DNA from: Methylomonas koyamae
Lineage (GTDB): Bacteria > Pseudomonadota > Gammaproteobacteria > Methylococcales > Methylomonadaceae
Direction: 5' to 3'
Assembly (NCBI RefSeq): GCF_001644025.1
Contig: NZ_LUUK01000172.1
Span: 1 to 64,000 of the forward strand
Length of the DNA stretch: 64,000 nt
Part shown: positions 58,626-64,000 of the stretch, one piece after another
Layout: each line of letters begins with the position of its first letter
How positions within the stretch are numbered: the first letter of the stretch is position 1
Made by a program: the position numbers and the translations under genes
The notes under the pieces: model-generated
Database searches by the model: none
Seen by the model: the letters and a program-made list of their open reading frames with translations, nothing else
Told to the model about the DNA's origin: nothing

Positions 58626-60899
58626 TTATTTGCCTTTGCTGGCGAGATAGCCGCTGGCTGGATCGTCGAGACCAGGCAGCGACGGCGTGACGCCTGTCCG
58701 CGCGGTCTGCGACGGTGTGGCCGCCAACGCCAGCGGGTTGCCATTGGCGTCGAATTGCTTGAGGGTATCCGCAAGGGCGAGCGTCGCAAGCGATGCCGGG
58801 TTGGCGGACACGCTTTCCGAGCCGCTCGGCAAACCGGGTGTCACGGGTAACGCATTACCGCTGTCAGCATCGGTAAAGCTGCTAATCGCTTGGGCCAGGC
58901 GATTGACGTTGGCTCTCAAATCCGCTTCTGGATTAGCCTGATCGCTCTTCGCAAACCAGACATCGACCATCGCGCGGTTGTCACCGTCGACGGTTTCGTA
59001 ACTCGAAGTCAAGCCTATCCAGTTACCGTTATCCAGAGAAGAGGTGGTCTCGGCGTTCACACCCAACCGACTAATGCCAAGCTCGGTCAAGCTATGCAAC
59101 TCGTCGGCTTGGCTTAAGCCGTCGGCATTGTTGTCGGTCCAGACCTTCAATTCCTTGAATGCGTTATCGTCGGCGCTAATCCAACCGTCTTGATTACTAT
59201 CTAGGGCTCGCAATGCGGCGTAACCGTCGGCGGCGGTCTGACCGTCAGCGAGCCGGGTCGCGGACCCGAACAATTCCGAACCGTCATTGATGACCCCGTC
59301 TCGATTGGTATCGATCGCAAGCAAACCGTCGCCGCTGCCGACCCAACCCACCGTCTCCCGACTACCGTCGGCGTCGATATCGAAACTCACGCCGGCTGCT
59401 CGACTTAAAGTCGAGATACCGTCGCCATTCAGATCCAGCACCAACGGTGTCGTAAACAACGCGTTCAATTGCGCGGTGGTCATCGCGTTCAACTGGGCCG
59501 TTGTCAGCGCAAGCTCTTGGGCGTCGGTCATCGCGCAAACTTGAGCGGTGGTTAAACCGAAAATCTGCGCGGTAGATAGCGCCTGAATGTCGGCGGTCTC
59601 CAACTTAATAAATTGGCTGGTGGTCAATGCGGCCACATCCGCCGTTTCCATGCTAACCACCTGCGCAGTCGTCAACGCGACGATCTGATTAGTCGCCAGC
59701 GCAACCACTTGAGCCGTCGTAAATGCGGCCAAATCGGCGGTTTCCAGAGTTGAGACCTGCCTAGTAGTCAAGGCCCGCACCTGCGCGGTGGCCAGCGCCG
59801 CCGCTTGGGCGGTGGTCAGCGCGACGATGCCGGCGGTGGTCAGCGATGCGGCATTGCTGGTACCCAGGCCCACCAGGTCGGCGGTTTCCAGCGCGGCCAC
59901 TTGTTGGGTGGTCAGCGCGGCCACTTGGCTGGTTTTCAACCCGAAGGCTTGGGCGGTGCTCAGCGCGACGATTTGTTGGGTGCTCAGCGCGGCGGTGCTG
60001 GCGGTGGTCAGTCCGCTCAGGGTCAGCGTGGTCAGCGCGGCCAGGTCGGCGGTCTCCAGGTTGACGGCTTGGGCGGTGCTCAGCGCGGCGGCTTGGTTGG
60101 ATTTGAGCGCGGCGGCTTGGGCGGTGCCTAGCGCGGCCAGGTCGGCGGTTTCCAGCGCGGCCACTTGTTGGGTGGTTAGCCCGGCGATTTGGGCGGTGGT
60201 CAACGCCGCCGCTTGGGCGGTGGTCAGGGCGACGATGCCGGCGGTGGTCAGGTTGCTCAGCGCCAGGGTGCTGAGCGCGGCCAGGTCGGCGGTGATTAGG
60301 TTGGCGACTTGGCCGGTGGTCAGCGCGGCGGCTTGATGGGATTTGAGCGCGGCGGCTTGGGCGGTGCTCAGCGCGGCCAGGTCGGCGGTTTCCAGCGCGG
60401 CGATTTGGCGGGTGGTCAGCCCGGCGATTTGGGCGGTGGCCAGGGCCGCCGCTTGGGCGGTGGTCAGCGCGACGATGCCGGCGGTGGTCAGCGATGCGGC
60501 ATTGCTGGTACCCAGGCCCACCAGGTCGGCGGTTTCCAGCGCGGCCACTTGTTGGGTGGTCAGCGCGGCCACTTGGCTGGTTTTCAACCCGAAGGCTTGG
60601 GCGGTGCTCAGCGCGACGATTTGTTGGGTGCTCAGCGCGGCGAAGTCGCTGCTGGATAGCCCGGAAGATAGGGCTAGCGTACTCATCACTGCAATATCGG
60701 CGGTTTCGATGGCGACGATTTGCGCCGTGCTCAACGCATCAATCTGCAGGCTGTTGAATACCGGAAATTGAACAGTGGTAAATGCGACGATCTGAGCAGT
60801 ACTCAGAGCCTGCATGTCCTCGGTGGTTAGCGCTGCTACAGCATCTGTGCTTAGTCCGGCGATTTGCGCCGTGGTGAATAATGAAATTACCGAAGCCAT
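58626..60899 (-). CDS. Octapeptide-repeat exported protein with calcium-binding C-terminal region
   Basis: A 757-residue protein. Residues about 5-480 are some 60 degenerate repeats of eight residues, such as ALTTAQIA and LETADLAA, with Thr or Ser at fixed positions. They likely form a solenoid. Residues about 481-640 carry Ca-binding loops (LDLNGDGISTLS, DTNRDGVINDGSELFG, DSNQDGWISADD, DNNADGLSQADE), a region I know from type I substrates. A 120-residue tail with no clear motif ends GYLASKGK. No RTX nonapeptides and no signal peptide are present, consistent with C-terminal export signals. GGTGG precedes the ATG. Thr-rich repeats and an OGT-like neighbour raise the possibility of glycosylation. 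Confidence 0.85.
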   Translation of the reverse strand: MASVISLFTTAQIAGLSTDAVAALTTEDMQALSTAQIVAFTTVQFPVFNSLQIDALSTAQIVAIETADIAVMSTLALSSGLSSSDFAALSTQQIVALSTAQAFGLKTSQVAALTTQQVAALETADLVGLGTSNAASLTTAGIVALTTAQAAALATAQIAGLTTRQIAALETADLAALSTAQAAALKSHQAAALTTGQVANLITADLAALSTLALSNLTTAGIVALTTAQAAALTTAQIAGLTTQQVAALETADLAALGTAQAAALKSNQAAALSTAQAVNLETADLAALTTLTLSGLTTASTAALSTQQIVALSTAQAFGLKTSQVAALTTQQVAALETADLVGLGTSNAASLTTAGIVALTTAQAAALATAQVRALTTRQVSTLETADLAAFTTAQVVALATNQIVALTTAQVVSMETADVAALTTSQFIKLETADIQALSTAQIFGLTTAQVCAMTDAQELALTTAQLNAMTTAQLNALFTTPLVLDLNGDGISTLSRAAGVSFDIDADGSRETVGWVGSGDGLLAIDTNRDGVINDGSELFGSATRLADGQTAADGYAALRALDSNQDGWISADDNAFKELKVWTDNNADGLSQADELHSLTELGISRLGVNAETTSSLDNGNWIGLTSSYETVDGDNRAMVDVWFAKSDQANPEADLRANVNRLAQAISSFTDADSGNALPVTPGLPSGSESVSANPASLATLALADTLKQFDANGNPLALAATPSQTARTGVTPSLPGLDDPASGYLASKGK
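59797..59994. repeat. 198-bp intragenic direct repeat, copy 1
   Basis: This stretch appears identical to 60445-60642 by eye and is offset by 648 bases, exactly 27 octapeptide units of 24 bases. Identity over 198 bases in a degenerate repeat gene indicates a recent duplication or gene conversion. Confidence 0.88.
60445..60642. repeat. 198-bp intragenic direct repeat, copy 2
   Basis: Second copy of the segment at 59797-59994. Both encode the same 66-residue stretch including ALTTQQVAALETADLVGLGT. Confidence 0.88.
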
Positions 60900-61255
60900 A
60901 GCCCACCTACTTTACTGAGTTCCTGGAAAGCCGCCTACATGCAAGCTAGGCTGTTCCGATGATTGACCGTCCCGCCGACCATCCATTTTCGATTGCCGGA
61001 TACTCGTCGTTAGCTGCAAACTCGCTTGCCGCCCCTGTGCGTTCCGCCTGTGCCGATCTAGCGGTCAAGCTGGAGATGGTTTACTCGCTCCATACATGAC
61101 TGGATTAGGAATTACGACGACATAAAACGCTGTCGAGTTTAGCCCAATTTTTAAAAATGGACAGATATCCGCCGTGAATTTGTGGTTTTGCCGACAATAC
61201 TAACAGGGAACCATCAAGCAGCTATTGACAACTTCGCAATTTAGCTACAGCCCGG
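60900..61255. other. Intergenic region upstream of the repeat-protein gene
   Basis: The 356 bases separate the Hsp70-family gene from the secreted repeat protein, both on the minus strand. On the minus strand TTGGGC and TATGTC stand 17 bases apart around 61110-61145 and could form a weak promoter, more than 200 bases before the start codon, so a long leader is possible. No gene or terminator is clear. Confidence 0.3.
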
Positions 61256-64000
61256 TTAATGCTCTTCAAGCAGTTTAAGACCTGGAGGCAACGCCTCTCC
61301 GAATATTTGCCGTTCTTGCTGCTCGTCGAGCGGTATGTAGTCGGAAACTATTTGTTGCCAGGAGACAGGCGCTTTGGCCTGCTTGAGTTTGTCCTGCACC
61401 AAGGCGCGCAAATGGTCGTCGATATCGCGGACACGATCGTCGCAGCGGCGCGCGAGTAATGCGGCGGCGAAACCGGCTTGAGATTGCTTTTTCCAATCTA
61501 CCGCCAATAACCGGTGCAACCACTTCGACACGGTATCCGACGGAATTACCTCGTGATTGCTACCATGAAACAAGACGCGCGCGCCAACCCGGCCAAGCGC
61601 CCACCAACTTTGTTCGGGCTCTCCAGCCTTTTCCAGCCGTTTCAACAGCCATTCACCAAGCTGAGTTTTATCTGCGACAGGCAAACGCTCAAGACCTGCG
61701 GCCAAGCGCACCATATCTTCGTACCCACGCGTCATCAATTGTTTGGCGAGGCCCGCTTGACGAGCCGTGGCGGGGTTTATAAATTTAGCAACGTCGCCGA
61801 ACAAGCGCTGCTGAGCCTCGACCTGCAATCCTCCCGCCACGCGCCGCCACAAGGTCCACCACTCCGTCCAATTTTGTTTCTCATTGACAAACTGGAGTCC
61901 GTCACAATACCACTTCCATATTTGCTCAACCCGCCAATCATCGAGCGGATACCCAAAACCGGGCCGCAGACAAAAACCGACCAAGCTAAACCACAAACGT
62001 TCATGCTGCTCGCTTCGCCGCCGATATTTTCCACCCTCCAGCAGCGCATTGAAAAGCTCGCGCAGTAATGGCGTGCGCCAATCGGCTCGGGGCGCGCCCA
62101 GGATTTTTTCCAGATCGGCACGTAGGGTTTTCACCGCTTGCGGATCAACGTCCCTGGATTTCGCTCCAAAAACCGCCTGAATCTTTTCTAGGGCTTGCGG
62201 TAGTTGATTCGGCAACTCCCCTCCACCGATCGTTGGGGCAGTTTTTCTTATTTGAAACTCCACATCCCAGCGCTGATTCAAATCCGCTTTCGCCACGCAT
62301 TGCAAGCGCAAGGTGCCGACTTCAGTGTAGGTCGCCACCAACTGCACGACGACTTCCACTCGTTGATCACCGGCGAACGCGACAGCCAGCGGCGGCAGCC
62401 CATGAAAACGGTCATCGTCAAGTTCGACGACGTCGCCGGGGCGATAATCGGCGTCCGTGCTATTCGACATCAGATGGAAACGTACCGGCTGGCCGATCCG
62501 TAGCGCAAATTGCCGGGCGGTCAATGTGACTTCCCGCCCCTCCTCGCTACCTTTGGGCAAGATACAGATGCCAGGTTTGGTAAATCGAGCTCCCGCATCG
62601 TTAACAGTGTCTACCAGTAAAAAATAGGCCCTGGCCGCGCCACCGCCGATTTTTAGTTTTTGCTCGCGCCGGGCGATCGCATACGCGACAGCACCGTAGG
62701 CCACTGCCAATTCCGGATCAAGGTTTTCTAATTGTACTGGTGGCTCACCGCGCCAATGTCCCAACAACTCTAGCGCGCGGGTAACGAGCGCAGGGCTACG
62801 GAATAAACCACCATTCAAGAGCAGCGCATCAGGCACGATCAAGCCGTCTACTACCTCGCTGGGACCAGCGAACTCCGCCCCCTCGCCGGTACCAGTCAAC
62901 GCTGCTCTCGAGCTTCGGGCATGCGCCTTAAGAAAAGCGGCGATATGTTTGCTAATCGCGGGCTCCGGGGCGTACGGTAAACCGAACTCCACCATTCCGC
63001 TTCGTTTTTTGTCCGGCCGCTCTTCGATTCCGGACAGCGGGAAGAATCCGTCTAGCGCGATGCGTCGCACTTCGTCACGGGTAAGAAAACTGCTTCGAGC
63101 TCCGCCTATGAGTTTCGAGCCACCGCCCAGCAAAGTGACGGCGAATTGTTCCGGAGCGGCATCCGCCAACAGACGTTCTTTTGCTACCCGGCATTGTTCG
63201 AGTAATTGCGACAAATCACCCGCCGACAGCTTCTTATCACCCCCGGTTAACCGTGTTTCGGCTAGACGCGCGAGCGCTAGATCGATGTTGTCGCCGCCCA
63301 GCATCAAGTGATCGCCCACGCCGATCCGAGTGAGTTTTGGATCGCCGTCACCGTGGTCGATGCGAATCAATGTCAAGTCGGTGGTGCCTCCACCGACGTC
63401 GCAGACCAGCAAAAGACGACAACCGGCCAGACTGGCTGCGACTTTGCCGTCATGCCGACGTAACCAGTCATAACAAACCGCCTGAGGCTCTTCCAGTAAG
63501 CGTACATCCACCAAGCCGGCGGACTTGGCGGCCTCCAGGGTCAGCGCACGCGCCGATTCATCGAATGACGCCGGTACCGTGATCACCACGTTCTGCCTGG
63601 ACAACGGCGCCTGGGGAAAATGTTGATCCCATGCGCTACGAACATATTGCAGATAGCTAGCGCTCGCGGCCACCGGAGAAACCTTGAACACCGACTCGTC
63701 GCTACCCCACGGCAAAATGGCCGCAGCCGGATCGACAGCATTATGCGACAACCAGCTCTTGGCGCTAGTCACCAGCCGGCCGTGAGACTTGGCACCGAGC
63801 AATCGCGCCGCTTCCCCAAGCACCGCCCCATCGGGGGCCGTTAAAAAACCGCTATCGGCATTAAGCTCGCCAAACGCCGGGTGATATCGCACCGACGGCA
63901 ACAAAGGCCTGGAATCGACTTCACCCGGCGCAATCAATTGAGGTATTTCGAACAGACGGATGGTCTTGTGCGGATCTTCGGCCTCGGCGTAAGCAACCAC
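61256..64000 (-). CDS. Hsp70-family protein (DnaK-like ATPase with long C-terminal extension), 5' end outside window
   Basis: At least 914 residues are visible and the N-terminus lies beyond the window. The actin-like ATPase core shows VVITVPASFDESARALTLEA, LEEPQAVCYDW, CDVGGGTTDLTLIRI and MLGGDNIDLALARL. The second half (about 560-914 of the visible part) is a helical extension, like the DUF3731 tail of divergent bacterial Hsp70 proteins, in place of the canonical peptide-binding domain and lid. These proteins have unknown clients and often sit beside a second divergent Hsp70 gene, which could lie just outside. The GTG at the very edge is not the real start. Confidence 0.9.
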   Translation of the reverse strand: MVAYAEAEDPHKTIRLFEIPQLIAPGEVDSRPLLPSVRYHPAFGELNADSGFLTAPDGAVLGEAARLLGAKSHGRLVTSAKSWLSHNAVDPAAAILPWGSDESVFKVSPVAASASYLQYVRSAWDQHFPQAPLSRQNVVITVPASFDESARALTLEAAKSAGLVDVRLLEEPQAVCYDWLRRHDGKVAASLAGCRLLLVCDVGGGTTDLTLIRIDHGDGDPKLTRIGVGDHLMLGGDNIDLALARLAETRLTGGDKKLSAGDLSQLLEQCRVAKERLLADAAPEQFAVTLLGGGSKLIGGARSSFLTRDEVRRIALDGFFPLSGIEERPDKKRSGMVEFGLPYAPEPAISKHIAAFLKAHARSSRAALTGTGEGAEFAGPSEVVDGLIVPDALLLNGGLFRSPALVTRALELLGHWRGEPPVQLENLDPELAVAYGAVAYAIARREQKLKIGGGAARAYFLLVDTVNDAGARFTKPGICILPKGSEEGREVTLTARQFALRIGQPVRFHLMSNSTDADYRPGDVVELDDDRFHGLPPLAVAFAGDQRVEVVVQLVATYTEVGTLRLQCVAKADLNQRWDVEFQIRKTAPTIGGGELPNQLPQALEKIQAVFGAKSRDVDPQAVKTLRADLEKILGAPRADWRTPLLRELFNALLEGGKYRRRSEQHERLWFSLVGFCLRPGFGYPLDDWRVEQIWKWYCDGLQFVNEKQNWTEWWTLWRRVAGGLQVEAQQRLFGDVAKFINPATARQAGLAKQLMTRGYEDMVRLAAGLERLPVADKTQLGEWLLKRLEKAGEPEQSWWALGRVGARVLFHGSNHEVIPSDTVSKWLHRLLAVDWKKQSQAGFAAALLARRCDDRVRDIDDHLRALVQDKLKQAKAPVSWQQIVSDYIPLDEQQERQIFGEALPPGLKLLEEH

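Noticed and set aside
59788..60771. Long open frames on the plus strand opposite the repeat gene
   Set aside because: They are antisense shadows caused by the 24-bp periodicity. No ribosome-binding site or family pattern is present.
59400..60800. CRISPR-like array because of regular 24-bp repeats
   Set aside because: The repeats are coding octapeptide units without spacers of unique sequence, and they continue in one open frame.
58626..60899. RTX toxin identity for the secreted repeat protein
   Set aside because: No GGxGxDxxx nonapeptides. The Ca-binding loops are of the DxNxDG type and the main repeat is an eight-residue Thr-rich unit.

Overview
This is a GC-rich (roughly 58-60% by eye) bacterial chromosome segment. 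The radA, ilvE, waaF/waaC heptosyltransferase genes, the HD-GYP signalling proteins, a VPLPA-type sorting tail and a HlyB/HlyD-like type I exporter point to a Gram-negative gammaproteobacterium. The overall style resembles a Methylococcales (Methylomonas-like) methanotroph, but no C1 gene is present, so that placement is an inference. No rRNA, tRNA, CRISPR array or complete insertion sequence was seen.

Layout. 1-1353: an orphan small gene and a decayed Phd/RelE toxin-antitoxin locus. 1366-7380: radA, a two-gene unit with a leishmanolysin-like peptidase bearing a VPLPA tail, ilvE, and the LPS inner-core pair waaF-waaC. 7396-13163: three HD-GYP proteins (one with a broken HD motif) around a Wzz/GumC-like chain-length protein. 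13320-20264: cupin, orphan RND adaptor, YgjP-like peptidase, CsgG-like lipoprotein, SWIM-SNF2 helicase, and a hicBA locus whose toxin is broken. 20623-26405: a small membrane protein and a 1770-residue exonuclease-RecQ-UvrD fusion carrying two dispersed repeats translated inside it. 26601-29469: a PAS kinase, a receiver and a receiver-PAS-PAS protein. 29659-42010: a long collinear surface-glycan cluster. It encodes CDP-glucose synthesis and dehydration, an epimerase, a C-methyltransferase and a reductase, followed by two radical SAM/SPASM proteins, two glycosyltransferases, two FkbM methyltransferases and a CmcI-like protein. 42574-45494: an HD-GYP protein coupled to a PAS kinase. 45876-51031: a glycosyltransferase and a field of broken RHS/polymorphic-toxin cassettes separated by paired palindromes. 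51861-60899: a MetE-like protein and a type I secretion locus, with an octapeptide-repeat substrate, an ABC exporter with a C39-like domain, an HlyD adaptor and a TPR/O-GlcNAc-transferase-like glycosyltransferase. 61256-64000: an Hsp70-family protein cut by the window end.

Much of the segment serves the cell surface: LPS core, an unusual C-methylated CDP-hexose glycan, polysaccharide chain length, secreted protease, and a secreted repeat protein that may be glycosylated. Cyclic-di-GMP phosphodiesterases and sensor kinases placed among these genes suggest control of surface or biofilm state.

The strongest candidate for an undescribed system is the locus at 53204-60899: an octad-repeat Thr-rich solenoid with its own exporter and an OGT-like enzyme in the same gene set. 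The second is the glycan cluster with two SPASM radical SAM enzymes. Decay is also a theme. In two toxin-antitoxin loci the toxin is destroyed while the antitoxin frame stays open, and several RHS toxin tips are stranded next to palindromic repeats.
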